The notes below the pieces were generated by a model. The model was not told the DNA's origin. It did not search any database and worked only from the letters and a program-made list of their open reading frames with translations. A stretch of 33,828 nucleotides of DNA from Isosphaera sp. (GTDB lineage Bacteria > Planctomycetota > Planctomycetia > Gemmatales > Gemmataceae): NCBI GenBank assembly GCA_013822345.1, contig PNKH01000083.1, positions 1 through 33,828 of the forward strand. Reading direction: 5' to 3'. Below, piece by piece: positions 1-7,660 of the stretch (positions within the stretch are counted from its first letter, which is position 1; each line of letters opens with the position of its first letter). Both the position numbers and the translations under genes were made by a program.

Positions 1-252
1 TCGCTCGAAGCGTTCAAGGGCGGGCAGTTCGAGTACCTGCGGGTGATCCAGGCCCAGCGGGCGGTGGCCGAGGCCCGGCTGGAGTACAACCGCGCGCTCG
101 GGGAGGCGTGGCGGGCGGCGGCCGAACTCTCGGCATTGCTTCTCGAAGAGTGGTGGCCCGGCCCACCCCCGCCTGCGCGCGGGCCGGGTGCGGGTCCAGC
201 CGTGCTGCCGCCACCGAAACCGATGCCCGAGAAGGGGGCTGGACCGCGTTAA
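1..252 (+). CDS. TolC-family outer membrane efflux protein, C-terminal end (partial)
   Basis: The reading frame is open from base 1 to the TAA at 250-252, so only the last 83 residues are present. They start with SLEAFKGGQFEYLRVIQAQR, which fits the last helical hairpin of TolC-type outer membrane factors (pattern Y/F-x-x-G-x-x-x-x-x-x-V-x-x-A-Q, then a long Ala/Glu/Arg helix). The tail after LLLEEWW is proline-rich and ends PMPEKGAGPR, as in many RND outer membrane subunits. Family knowledge: these proteins form the trimeric outer membrane channel of tripartite efflux systems. The partner membrane-fusion and inner-membrane genes should lie upstream, outside the window. The TAA overlaps the start region of the LysR remnant. 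The family call is fairly secure; the substrate is unknown. Confidence 0.75.
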   Translation, partial: SLEAFKGGQFEYLRVIQAQRAVAEARLEYNRALGEAWRAAAELSALLLEEWWPGPPPPARGPGAGPAVLPPPKPMPEKGAGPR

Positions 253-1140
253 ACTCCCCCATCTGACCACGTTCTCGACCGCCGCCGAACTGGGCAGTTT
301 CACCGGCGCGGCGAAGGCTCTCGATTTGACGCAGGCGGCGGTCAGCCAGCGCGTTCAGGTTCTGGAAAAGTCTCTCAAGAAGGGTCTGTTCGACCGCCGC
401 GGCGGGCGTGTGGTGTTGACCGAGGCGGGGCGGAAGCTGTACGCCTACGCCCAGAAAATACGCGACCTGCATCGGGAGGCTCGCAAGGAAATCACCGGTC
501 ACGAACCCCCGCTCACTGGCGAACTGGAGCTCGCGGCCAGTTCCGTTCCCGGCGAGCGCCTGCTCCCGGCCCTCCTCTCCGGGTTCGGTCGGAAGTACGC
601 GCACCTCCGGGTCCGCGCCTCCGTCAGTGACAGTCTGGCGGTGATGGGGCAGGTGGAGCGGGGCGAGGTAAGCATCGGGCTCGTCGGGCGGAAGGTGGCG
701 AAGCCGCACCTGGACTTCCGCCTCCTCGCCAGTGATCGGATGGTGCTGGTCGCCGCGCCCGGACACCCCTTGATCCGGAAGAAGACAGTGACGGTGGATC
801 AGCTCGCCCCCCACCCACTAGTTTTGCGGGAGGCCGGATCCGGGCTGCGGCACTGCTTCGAGAAGGCCCTGGAGCGGGCCGGGCGGTCGCTGGCCGATGC
901 GGGTCACCCTCGAACTCGGCAGCAACGAGGCGATCAAGGAGGCAGTCCAGGAGGCAGTCCAGCGGGGCGTCGGAATCGCCGTTCTGTCGGTGTACGCAGT
1001 CCACAAGGAACGCGAGGCCGGCCGCCTGTGCGCACTCCCTCTGAAGGATCTTCACTGCTACCGCGACATGTACGTGGTGCAAGATCGCCGGCGCGTGCTC
1101 CCCCTCCCGGCCCGGCTGTTCCTGACCTACCTCGAAACGA
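188..1140 (+). pseudogene. LysR-family transcriptional regulator, frameshifted and 3'-truncated
   Basis: The N-terminal winged HTH is intact in frame 2: LPHLTTFSTAAELGSFTGAA, then LTQAAVSQRVQVLEK, from about base 254. A LysR effector domain follows (SSVPGERLLPALLSGF, then GEVSIGLVGRK), resembling CysL-type regulators. Near 890-900 the homology jumps to frame 3 (LELGSNEAIKEAV, GVGIAVLSVYAV, RLFLTYLE), so an indel has split the gene. A 12-base tandem repeat (gaggcagtccag twice, about 939-963) adds EAVQ just after the shift. There is no good start: the codon before the conserved K-L-P is GTT, and the nearest canonical in-frame start is GTG 188 inside the TolC-like tail. Homology stops at about 1137, where the cupin remnant begins in frame 1. 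I read it as a decayed regulator; a sequencing error could explain the frameshift but not the junction. Confidence 0.7.
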
Positions 1141-1467
1141 ATCGCCGTGCTCGAAGGCGATCCGAACAAGCCCGGGCCGTTCGTGTTTCGGGTGAAGGTG
1201 CCCGACGGGTACAAGATCCCGCCGCACACACACCCCAAGCCGGAGCGGGTCACCGTCATCTCCGGCACGTTCAACCTCGGCATGGGGGAGAAGTTCGACG
1301 CGACTACGACCGAGGCGCTACCGACCGGGACCTACGGGACGTGGCCGGCGGGCAAGAAGCACTACGTCTGGGTGAAGGACGAAACCGTCGTGCAGTTCCA
1401 CGGCGACGGCCCCTGGGAGATCGTGTACCTCATGGTACCCGCCACCGTAGTAACCTCCGTAGGCTAG
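1138..1467 (+). pseudogene. Cupin-domain protein lacking its N-terminus
   Basis: Frame 1 from about 1138 reads RIAVLEGDPNKPGPFVFRVK, then IPPHTHPKPERVTVISGTFN, GTYGTWPAGKKHYVWVKDE and HGDGPWEIVY. This is a single-domain cupin with the metal-binding pattern H-x-H-x(n)-E and a later His. From memory, homologues begin 40-50 residues earlier with a signal peptide and a segment ending A-V-L-E-G-D-P. Here that part is replaced directly by the end of the LysR remnant. A GTG at 1147 could give a 106-residue product, but it has no clear ribosome binding site. The likeliest history is a deletion that removed the LysR stop, the spacer and the cupin 5' end. The cupin core is undamaged, so residual expression of a truncated protein is possible. 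A short inverted repeat at 1498-1514 (gaaccac-aac-gtggttc) follows the stop. Nothing else is evident between 1468 and 1664. Confidence 0.55.
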
Positions 1468-1664
1468 GGCATAGTTCCTTCCAGGTGCGGAGGACGAGAA
1501 CCACAACGTGGTTCCGGTGACGGATGCACCGAACGCGAGCGAACCCCGCGTCGGAGCCCGTTCGGATAACTGATCCTCCCACGGTCGGCCGATACCGACA
1601 GGGCGTGTTGATCGTGAAAGGAATTGATGTGATCGCACACGATGCGGCGGAATCAGCTTCTCGG

Positions 1665-2969
1665 TCATTTCGGTTGGGCGGCTTTCGCTTTCTCCAACTC
1701 GATCTCGGCTTGCAGGCGGTTCGCCCGGGCCTTGAGCAGCTCCGCCCGTGCAGCGTTGCGGGCTTCAACGAGTTTTTCCGTGTTCTTCTCGATTTCCTTG
1801 GCGAGTTCCACCGCCTTCTCCAGGACGGCGAGGCGCTCCTTGTGCGTCTCGCACAACTCCAGTTCGGCGGCGATGACCTCCCGCCGGGCCTCCAACACGG
1901 CCAGAAGTTCGAACCGCCCTCCCTTGTACGCCTCGGTCGTCCAGTCCGCGACCTGCCGGAGCAGCGCGAGCCGCTCCTTTTGTAACTCTCGGACCTTCGC
2001 GTTGCCACCGGGTTTATCCTTGGGCGGCTGGTCGTTCGGGGCGTTGCCCACTTTCGGAGGCGGCTCCGGGGTGTTCGCCTTCTTCGGCTCGTCCGACACA
2101 ACCGTGGGATTGCGGGCCCAGATCGCGACCCCGGTCAGCGTCATCGCGCCGACGAGGAGAACGCAGGCCAGTACCTTCAGCTTCGTGATGAACATGGCTC
2201 GCAGTACCTCCTGAGTTAGGGCGGCGACGGCGAGAGGCAGGCCGGACATCGGCTGACCCGACGCCACCTGCCACCCGGCGGTGATCGCGGACATGATCAA
2301 CGCATGCGGCACATCGCCCGCGGATGCGGCCCCACCAACCCCCAGAACGACCAGTCCGGTGGACGGGACCGCCCCGGCACGGGCCAGCCGGGCGGCCAGC
2401 AGCTTCCTCGCCCTCGACAGCCGCCCGGCCAGCGTGCCCTCCGGCCAGCCGAGTTCTCGGGCCGCGTCCTTGAACGTCTTCCCCTCCAAGTCGCACAGGA
2501 CGATCGGTGCCCGGTACTTGTCGGGCAGGCGGCCCAACTCTCTATCGAGCACCTGCCGCAAGCCACCGTCGGGGTCCGGGTCGGTCACACCGACTTCGGG
2601 TAGGGCCGCCACCTGCTTCTCCCTCGCCCCACGCCGCACGGCCAGCGCCTTGGCCTTCACGGCCGTCTGCCGGGCGACGCCGTACAGCCAGTTCCCCACC
2701 CCGCCCCTCGGGTGGACGGACGCGGCCCGCCGGACGAGGACGATGAACGTCGTCTGGAAGGCGTCCTCGGCGTCTTGGGTGTGGCCGAGGACGCGGCGGC
2801 AGACGCCCCAAACCATCGGGCCGTGCCGCCGCACGAGCGCATCCCAGGCGACCTCGTCCCGCAACTCGACGAAGCGGGTCAGCAAGTCCCCATCGGACAT
2901 ACTCTCCGAGTGCGGGAGGGTGTCCGACCGCAGGAAGAAAAGCAGGATGTCGTCGAGCGTCTTCGCCAC
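1665..2969 (-). CDS. ECF sigma factor with membrane anchor and extracytoplasmic coiled coil
   Basis: The 434-residue product starts with sigma region 2 (DGDLLTRFVELRDEVAWDAL, VRRHGPMVWGVCRRVLGH, DAEDAFQTTF) and region 4 (LPDKYRAPIVLCDLEGKTFK, then ELGWPEGTLAGRLSRARKLL). A single transmembrane helix follows (VLACVLLVGAMTLTGVAIWA), then a Pro/Lys-rich linker and a C-terminal coiled coil of about 120 residues. This layout matches planctomycete-type ECF factors with C-terminal extensions. I chose GTG 2969 (V-A-K-T-L-D-D-I-L) because GGAG lies 5 bases upstream (2975-2978). An ATG at 3035 extends the frame by 22 residues but has no visible ribosome site or family resemblance. No anti-sigma gene is adjacent, so the extension may do that job. 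The coil contains AYKGGRFELLAVLEARREV, which resembles a TolC hairpin. Targets are unknown. Confidence 0.88.
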   Translation of the reverse strand: MAKTLDDILLFFLRSDTLPHSESMSDGDLLTRFVELRDEVAWDALVRRHGPMVWGVCRRVLGHTQDAEDAFQTTFIVLVRRAASVHPRGGVGNWLYGVARQTAVKAKALAVRRGAREKQVAALPEVGVTDPDPDGGLRQVLDRELGRLPDKYRAPIVLCDLEGKTFKDAARELGWPEGTLAGRLSRARKLLAARLARAGAVPSTGLVVLGVGGAASAGDVPHALIMSAITAGWQVASGQPMSGLPLAVAALTQEVLRAMFITKLKVLACVLLVGAMTLTGVAIWARNPTVVSDEPKKANTPEPPPKVGNAPNDQPPKDKPGGNAKVRELQKERLALLRQVADWTTEAYKGGRFELLAVLEARREVIAAELELCETHKERLAVLEKAVELAKEIEKNTEKLVEARNAARAELLKARANRLQAEIELEKAKAAQPK

Positions 2970-3090
2970 GGCCGCTCCGCCTCGCCTGCCTTCAATTTCC
3001 GTCTCTTCAGCCGTTTCATACAGAATTCTTTGCATATGATCGGCGAGAGAGTCGGCACATTAACCTAGCCTGAAAGTGGGGGAGTCAACT

Positions 3091-3681
3091 ATGCCAGGCC
3101 CAAAAAGACAGCCCATCGAAAAGCGCTACGCCCGCTACCTCGTGAAAACCGGTGACGACGACTGTTGGGGTTGGACGGGGCCGGTCACCAACAAGGGCCA
3201 CCCGACCCTTGGCAGGGGCGGGAAAGGGGCAACCCAAATGTCCGCCCGGATAGTGGCCTATCGGCTGGCGTTCGGGATCGCACCCGAACGCGAAGTCATG
3301 ACCACCTGTGACAACAAGTGCTGCCTGAATCCGCGCCACCTCGTGCTCGCGGGCGGCGCGAAGTCGAAGGCGACCCTCCGAAAACGCTTCGAGCCGAGAG
3401 TCGAGAAAGCTGGACCGGACGAGTGCTGGAACTGGAAGCTGAAGCCAGGGGCGGCAGGATATGGATGCCTTTCGATGGGGAAGGGCAATAACCCTGCCCT
3501 GGCCCACCGGGTCGCTTGGGAACTGTCCAACGGCCCCATCCCCGAGGGGCTGTTCGTCCGCCAACGGTGCGGCAACCGGCTCTGCTGCAACCCGGCCCAC
3601 CTGTTTCTGGCACTCAACACGCTCGACGGCCCCGAAGTGTCCGCCAGGGCGGTCGAGTGCTGGTCACTGTCCCGGGCCTGA
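3091..3681 (+). CDS. Tandem HNH-like zinc-finger protein, probably catalytically altered
   Basis: The 196-residue protein has two copies of a phage-type HNH module. Copy 1 runs from DDDCWGWTGPV to VMTTCDNKCCLNPRHLVLA; copy 2 runs from DECWNWKLKPGAAGYGCLSM through LAHRVAWELSNGPIPEGL to VRQRCGNRLCCNPAHLFLA. In the usual motif (V-x-H-x-C-x-N-x-x-C-x-N-P-x-H-L) the first His carries catalysis. Here it is Thr in copy 1 and Gln in copy 2, while the zinc Cys residues, Asn and last His remain. ATG 3091 is chosen because GGGGGAG (3078-3084) lies 6 bases upstream; a GTG at 3076 would fall on that site. The last 18 bases overlap the 3' end of the convergent ygiQ. It may be a DNA-binding relic of a homing or phage endonuclease, or a nuclease with shifted active-site residues. 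Confidence 0.72.
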   Translation: MPGPKRQPIEKRYARYLVKTGDDDCWGWTGPVTNKGHPTLGRGGKGATQMSARIVAYRLAFGIAPEREVMTTCDNKCCLNPRHLVLAGGAKSKATLRKRFEPRVEKAGPDECWNWKLKPGAAGYGCLSMGKGNNPALAHRVAWELSNGPIPEGLFVRQRCGNRLCCNPAHLFLALNTLDGPEVSARAVECWSLSRA

Positions 3682-5829
3682 GCCGCCATTCCCCTTGCGT
3701 TTCTTCCCCTGTCGCCGCTGCTGTGACTTTCTTCCGGGCCGGTAGCCCGTCGGCTTGACCGGCCCCGCACCCCGTTCGCCGGGCTTCTCGCCCCTGGCAG
3801 GGTTGGCGACCGTGTGGTAATGGTCGTCGTCGCCACCATTCACCGCCCGATTCGCGGCACGCCGCCGGGCTTCGAGGGCTTCCTTCGGCGGGTTGGCAGG
3901 GATCAGGCAATCGCACCCTGAGCCGATCAGGTCTTGGCGACCGGCCTGGATGAGGGCTTCCCGCACGGTAAACCAGTTATCCGGCTTGAAAAACTGCATC
4001 AGGGCGCGTTGCATCTTCCGGTCCCGCATGCCCCGAGCGACCGTAACTGGCTTCTTGGTAAAGACATCGAGCCCAGTGTACCAAAGTGCTGTGGCGATGT
4101 CGAACGGGGCCGGGATGAAGTCCTGCACCTGGTCCGGCCGGTATCCGTTCCGTTTCAGGTACAGGGCCAGGTCGATCATCTCCGCGAGGTCGCTGCCCGG
4201 GTGGCTGGCGATGAAGTACGGGACGATCCCCTGCTTCGGCTTCCCGGCCGCCGCCGACGCCTCCCGGAACTGCTCGGCGAACACCCCGAAGTTGTCGATC
4301 GACGGCTTCTTCATCAGCCCCAGCACCTCCGGGCTGGTGTGCTCCGGGGCGACCTTCAGCCGCCCGCCGGTGTGGTGCGCCGCCAACTCCGTCACGTACT
4401 CCGGCGACAACTGGGCCAGGTCCATCCGGATGCCGCTGGACACGAATACCTTCCGCACGCCCTCCACCTCGCGGGCCTTGCGGAGCAGCTCGACCGTCGG
4501 GCCGTGGTCGGTGCCGAGGAGCTTGCAGACCGTCGGGTGGATGCACGACAGGCGCTTACACTTGGCCTCCACCTCGGGGCGGGTGCAGCGCATCTGGTAC
4601 ATGTTCGCGGTCGCCCCGCCGATGTCGCTGACCACCCCCTTGAACTCCGGGTCGGCCGCCAGCTTCCCCACCTCCTTGAGGATCGACTCCGGCGACCGGC
4701 TCTGGATGATCCGGCCCTGGTGGGCGGTGATCGAGCAGAAGGTGCACCCGCCGAAGCAGCCCCGCATGCTGGTGACCGAGTCCTTGATCATCTCGTGCGC
4801 GGGGACCGGCTCGGTGTACGACGGGTGCGGCCGGCGGGTGTACGGCAGGTCGAAGACGGCGTCCATCTCGGCCTGCGAGAGGGGCAGGGCCGGCGGCGTC
4901 TGGACGACTGCCTGCCGGTCGTGGAACTGCACCAGGGTCGCCGCGTTGAACGGGTTCGTGTTGGTGTGGATGACGCGGGTCGCCTCGGCGAACGTCGCCT
5001 TCGAGTCGCGGACCTGCTCGAAGGACGGGAGGAGTTGAACCGCAAACCCGTTGAGCCGCGACGCGGAGTCCTCGGAGCGGAGCGCGCGGTGTGCCCCCGC
5101 GCTCCGCTCCGAGGACTCCGCGTCGCGGCTCAACAGTTCGGCGCTCTCCTTCGCCCCCAGCGCGTACGTCACCCCGCGGAGGTCGCGGCAGTCCCGCACC
5201 GTCCGACCCGCCGCGAGGCGCTTCGCGATCCCGGTGATGTTCGCCTCGCCCATCCCGTAAACGACCAGGTCCGCCTTGCTGTCGAGCACGATCGACCGCT
5301 TCACCGTGTCGGACCAGTAGTCGTAGTGGGCGAGCCGCCGGAGCGACGCCTCGACCCCGCCGGCGACCACCGGCACCCCCGGGAACGCCTCCCGCGCCCG
5401 CTGGCAGTAGACCAGCGTCGCACGGTCCGGCCGCAGCCCGATCCGCCCGCCCGGCGAGTACGCGTCGTCGTTCCGGACCTTCTTGCCCGCCGTGTAGTGG
5501 TTGATCATCGAGTCCATGTTCCCCGCGCTCACCGCGAAGAACAGCCGCGGCCGGCCGAACTGCCGCCACGCCTCGCACGTCTTCCACCCGGGCTGGCTCA
5601 GGACCGCGACCCGGAACCCGGCCTTCTCCAGCACCCGGTGGAGGATCGCCATCGCGAAGCTCGGGTGGTCGACGTAGGCGTCCCCGGTGACGAACACCAC
5701 GTCGACCGCGTCCCACCCGCGGGCGCGCATCTCGTCCGCGGTCGTCGGGGCGTGCGGGGCCGCGTACCGCTCCGTCCAGACGGGCAGCGGCAGCCGCTTC
5801 GGCGGGGTCGGTTTGACATCGGCGGGCAT
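3664..5829 (-). CDS. ygiQ: YgiQ-family radical SAM protein
   Basis: The 721-residue product follows the YgiQ family throughout: an N-terminal UPF0313-like domain (RGWDAVDVVFVTGDAYVDHP, FAMAILHRVLEKAGFRVAVL, VVAGGVEASLRRLAHYDYWS), then a radical SAM core. Its cluster-binding CxxxCxxC is C358/C362/C365 in SMRGCFGGCTFCSITAHQG. KVAPEHTSPEVLGLMKKP and FIASHPGSDLAEMIDLALYL are further family blocks. The family's substrate is not settled. The C-terminus is a basic Gly/Lys/Arg tail (GRKSQQRRQGKKRKG) that may bind nucleic acid. Residues about 232-260 are encoded by a perfect 37-bp-arm palindrome inserted in frame between family blocks; the rest of the frame is intact. ATG 5829 is preceded by an extended -10 promoter at 5867-5872. 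The 3' end overlaps the HNH gene. Confidence 0.93.
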   Translation of the reverse strand: MPADVKPTPPKRLPLPVWTERYAAPHAPTTADEMRARGWDAVDVVFVTGDAYVDHPSFAMAILHRVLEKAGFRVAVLSQPGWKTCEAWRQFGRPRLFFAVSAGNMDSMINHYTAGKKVRNDDAYSPGGRIGLRPDRATLVYCQRAREAFPGVPVVAGGVEASLRRLAHYDYWSDTVKRSIVLDSKADLVVYGMGEANITGIAKRLAAGRTVRDCRDLRGVTYALGAKESAELLSRDAESSERSAGAHRALRSEDSASRLNGFAVQLLPSFEQVRDSKATFAEATRVIHTNTNPFNAATLVQFHDRQAVVQTPPALPLSQAEMDAVFDLPYTRRPHPSYTEPVPAHEMIKDSVTSMRGCFGGCTFCSITAHQGRIIQSRSPESILKEVGKLAADPEFKGVVSDIGGATANMYQMRCTRPEVEAKCKRLSCIHPTVCKLLGTDHGPTVELLRKAREVEGVRKVFVSSGIRMDLAQLSPEYVTELAAHHTGGRLKVAPEHTSPEVLGLMKKPSIDNFGVFAEQFREASAAAGKPKQGIVPYFIASHPGSDLAEMIDLALYLKRNGYRPDQVQDFIPAPFDIATALWYTGLDVFTKKPVTVARGMRDRKMQRALMQFFKPDNWFTVREALIQAGRQDLIGSGCDCLIPANPPKEALEARRRAANRAVNGGDDDHYHTVANPARGEKPGERGAGPVKPTGYRPGRKSQQRRQGKKRKGNGGSGPGQ
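5050..5134. repeat. Perfect palindrome inserted in frame inside ygiQ
   Basis: Arms 5050-5086 and 5098-5134 are exact reverse complements over 37 bp, with an 11-base loop (cggtgtgcccc). The arm begins gttgagccgcgacgcgg. The element is translated as part of YgiQ, roughly residues 232-260, with Ser/Arg/Glu-rich sequence on both sides of the hairpin (LLSRDAESSERSAG, then LRSEDSASRLNG). YgiQ homologues, as I know them, do not carry this stretch. It looks like a mobile palindromic element of the REP/MITE type that landed in a surface loop without breaking the frame. Confidence 0.85.
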
Positions 5830-5866
5830 GGTCGCGGGCTTCCCGGACGGCGGGGCGTCGTGGCGA

Positions 5867-5872
5867 ATTATA
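5867..5872 (-). promoter_or_regulatory. Extended -10 promoter for ygiQ
   Basis: On the minus strand the sequence reads ctggTATAAT: a perfect -10 hexamer with an upstream TG in the extended -10 position. There is no recognisable -35, as is common for extended -10 promoters. Transcription would start near 5860, about 30 bases before the ygiQ ATG at 5829. Such an AT-rich hexamer stands out in this GC-rich DNA. Confidence 0.6.
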
Positions 5873-5939
5873 CCAGCCCGGTCCCCCGCCCCGGGCCGGC
5901 GCGGTAAGATGCCGCCCGTCCCACCCCCGGAGGCCCCCG

Positions 5940-6866
5940 ATGGATGTCGTCGAGTACCGCGGCTGGAAGAACAACCTCCGGCTGGCCAACGGCGAGGTTG
6001 AACTGGTCGTCACCCTCGATGTCGGCCCGCGGGTGATCGCGTTCCGCCGGCCGGGCGGGTTCAACGTCCTGAAGAACTACGACGAGATGATGGGCGGGAC
6101 CGGCGAGGCGGAGTGGCAGATCCGCGGCGGGCACCGGTTCTGGCTCGCCCCCGAGGATCTCACCCGCACCTACTTCCCCGACAACCGCCCCGTGAGGTGG
6201 GAGCCGATCGGCGACCTGGCCGTCCGCCTCACCCCGCCGCCGGAGACCGAGTACGGTGTTCAGAAGGCGATGGAGTTGCAACTCGCCCCGACGGGGACCC
6301 GCGTCGACGTCCGGCTGGAGGTGACGAACGTCGGGAGTGCCCCGACCGAGCTGGCCCCGTGGGGGCCGACGGTGATGGCCCCGGGCGGGGTCGAGATCAT
6401 CCCGCTGCCGGCGAAGAAGAACCACCCCGGCCACGTCAGCAACGCTACCTCGCCCGCCGACTACGGCCCGAACCAGGAGCTGATCCTGTGGCCGTACTTC
6501 GACTTCACCGACCCGCGGTGGACGTTCGGCCGGCGCTACCTGTTCCTCCGCCAGGACGCGACCCGCGGGCCGACGAAGATCGGCATCGCCCACCGGATGG
6601 GGTGGGTGGCGTACCTGAACTCGGGGACGCTATTCGTCAAGCGGTTCGACTACCGCGAGGGGGCGACGTACCCGGACCGCGGCACCCGGTACCAGACGTT
6701 CTCGAACGAGGACATGCTGGAGATGGAGACGTGCGGCGAGCTGGTGACGCTGCGGCCGGGGGCTTCGGCGGAGTTGGTCGAGTCGTGGGAGCTGCACGGC
6801 GGGGTCGGCGAGGTGCGGACCGAGGCCGACGCCGACCGGGTCGTCCTGCCGCTGATCGGGGGGTGA
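5940..6866 (+). CDS. DUF4380-like / galactose-mutarotase-fold protein
   Basis: The 308-residue protein has no signal peptide or membrane segment. It starts MDVVEYRGWKNNLRLANGEV, then VTLDVGPRVIAFRRPGGFNV, and has later blocks WQIRGGHRFWLAPED, APWGPTVMAPGG and FVKRFDYREGATYPDRG. The opening pattern (y-r-G-w-x-n-x-x-x-l-x-N-g-e-v-e-l-v-v-t-x-d-v-G-p-R-v) is what I recall for DUF4380, a beta-sandwich family related to aldose 1-epimerases. His126-type catalytic residues cannot be assigned by eye. The start ATG has GGAGG at 5929-5933, 6 bases upstream. It is divergent from ygiQ and alone on its strand. The role is unknown; carbohydrate binding or epimerisation is an inference from fold only. Confidence 0.75.
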   Translation: MDVVEYRGWKNNLRLANGEVELVVTLDVGPRVIAFRRPGGFNVLKNYDEMMGGTGEAEWQIRGGHRFWLAPEDLTRTYFPDNRPVRWEPIGDLAVRLTPPPETEYGVQKAMELQLAPTGTRVDVRLEVTNVGSAPTELAPWGPTVMAPGGVEIIPLPAKKNHPGHVSNATSPADYGPNQELILWPYFDFTDPRWTFGRRYLFLRQDATRGPTKIGIAHRMGWVAYLNSGTLFVKRFDYREGATYPDRGTRYQTFSNEDMLEMETCGELVTLRPGASAELVESWELHGGVGEVRTEADADRVVLPLIGG

Positions 6867-6894
6867 GCGTCCGGGGCGACGCCGACGCCGCCTG

Positions 6895-6986
6895 CGCTCC
6901 ACCCCTGGCTACCCTCAGTCGCCGCTCCGCGGCTCCGCGGCTTGTAGCCCCGGTAGGGGCGGCGGACGGTAGCCAGGGGTGGAGCG
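6895..6986. repeat. Long imperfect hairpin, separate repeat family
   Basis: Outer arms 6895-6913 (cgctccacccctggctacc) and 6968-6986 are exact 19-bp reverse complements around a 54-base GC-rich interior. The interior holds smaller repeats (two copies of ccgcggct, and cccc-ggta-gggg). A further copy of the arm core, gacccctggc, follows at about 7001-7010 after agcgaagcgagcg. It lies 28 bases after the stop of the DUF4380-like gene and upstream of the Nudix stop (minus), so it could end transcription both ways. The arm sequence differs from the other palindromes in the window. Confidence 0.7.
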
Positions 6987-7062
6987 AGCGAAGCGAGCGC
7001 GACCCCTGGCGGGCGACGACGGAACGACGGGAGCACAACCCCGCGCCACGCCCCGGCCGCCG

Positions 7063-7482
7063 TCACGCCGTCGCCAACGTCAGGTGGTCCGGGTGGGCCA
7101 GCCCGAAGACGCGGCGGAGGATCTCCCGCAGCCCCGGCTCCTCGACCCGGTCGAGCGCCTCCTCGGGGGTGACCCACTCCCGGCCCCGCACGCCCCGCTC
7201 CGGCCAGTCGTCCCGCGCCTCGGCCACCCGCATCCGGTACACCAGGACGTGGTGCGGCCGGCCGACCTTCTCGTACACGTAGTTCCCGACCGGCTCCGGG
7301 TCGAGGGTCCCGACCAGCCCGGCCTCCTCCCACGCCTCGATCAGGGCCGCCTCCCCGGGGGTGTGGCCGGGGTCGACCACCCCCTTCGGCAGGACCCACC
7401 GGCGGCCGTTCCGGGACGACACCATGCAGACCCGCCCGTCCCGGACCGGGAGGGCGGCGGACTGGTTGACCCACACGGTCAT
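7063..7482 (-). CDS. Nudix hydrolase with variant Nudix box
   Basis: The 139-residue protein matches small Nudix hydrolases: QSAALPVRDGRVCMVSSRNG, then RRWVLPKGVVDPGHTPGEAA and IEAWEEAGLVG. Against the box G-x5-E-x7-R-E-x2-E-E-x-G, the first Glu is His and the Arg is Ile. The metal-binding E-x2-E-E is kept. WVLPKG resembles enzymes of the diphosphoinositol/diadenosine polyphosphate type, so nucleotide or inositol pyrophosphates are plausible substrates, though not shown. The ATG at 7482 is preferred; the longer frame to 7551 would begin with TTG and add a segment unlike the family. Neither start has a strong ribosome binding site. It is divergent from the CBS-PP2C gene. Confidence 0.85.
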   Translation of the reverse strand: MTVWVNQSAALPVRDGRVCMVSSRNGRRWVLPKGVVDPGHTPGEAALIEAWEEAGLVGTLDPEPVGNYVYEKVGRPHHVLVYRMRVAEARDDWPERGVRGREWVTPEEALDRVEEPGLREILRRVFGLAHPDHLTLATA

Positions 7483-7660
7483 GCGGCACCGGACGGGGGA
7501 CGGGGTGCGGACCCGGAGGTAGTATTCCACACGGTCGGCCGCCCGGGTCAAGCGGCCCGACCCGGGTTCACCGAATCCACATGTCCGGCCCGCCCCCGGG
7601 GCGTATCATCTGGTGCGTCGGTCCCGACCCCCCGGACCGTCGGCGAGCGCGCGTGCGGAC

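Noticed and set aside
3035-3040. TATGAT as a -10 element for the HNH gene
   Set aside because: No -35 is present at suitable spacing, and the hexamer lies just upstream of the sigma gene on the other strand; it is too weak to call.
3893-5907. Long plus-strand open frames opposite ygiQ
   Set aside because: They are shadows; ygiQ on the minus strand has all family motifs including the CxxxCxxC site.
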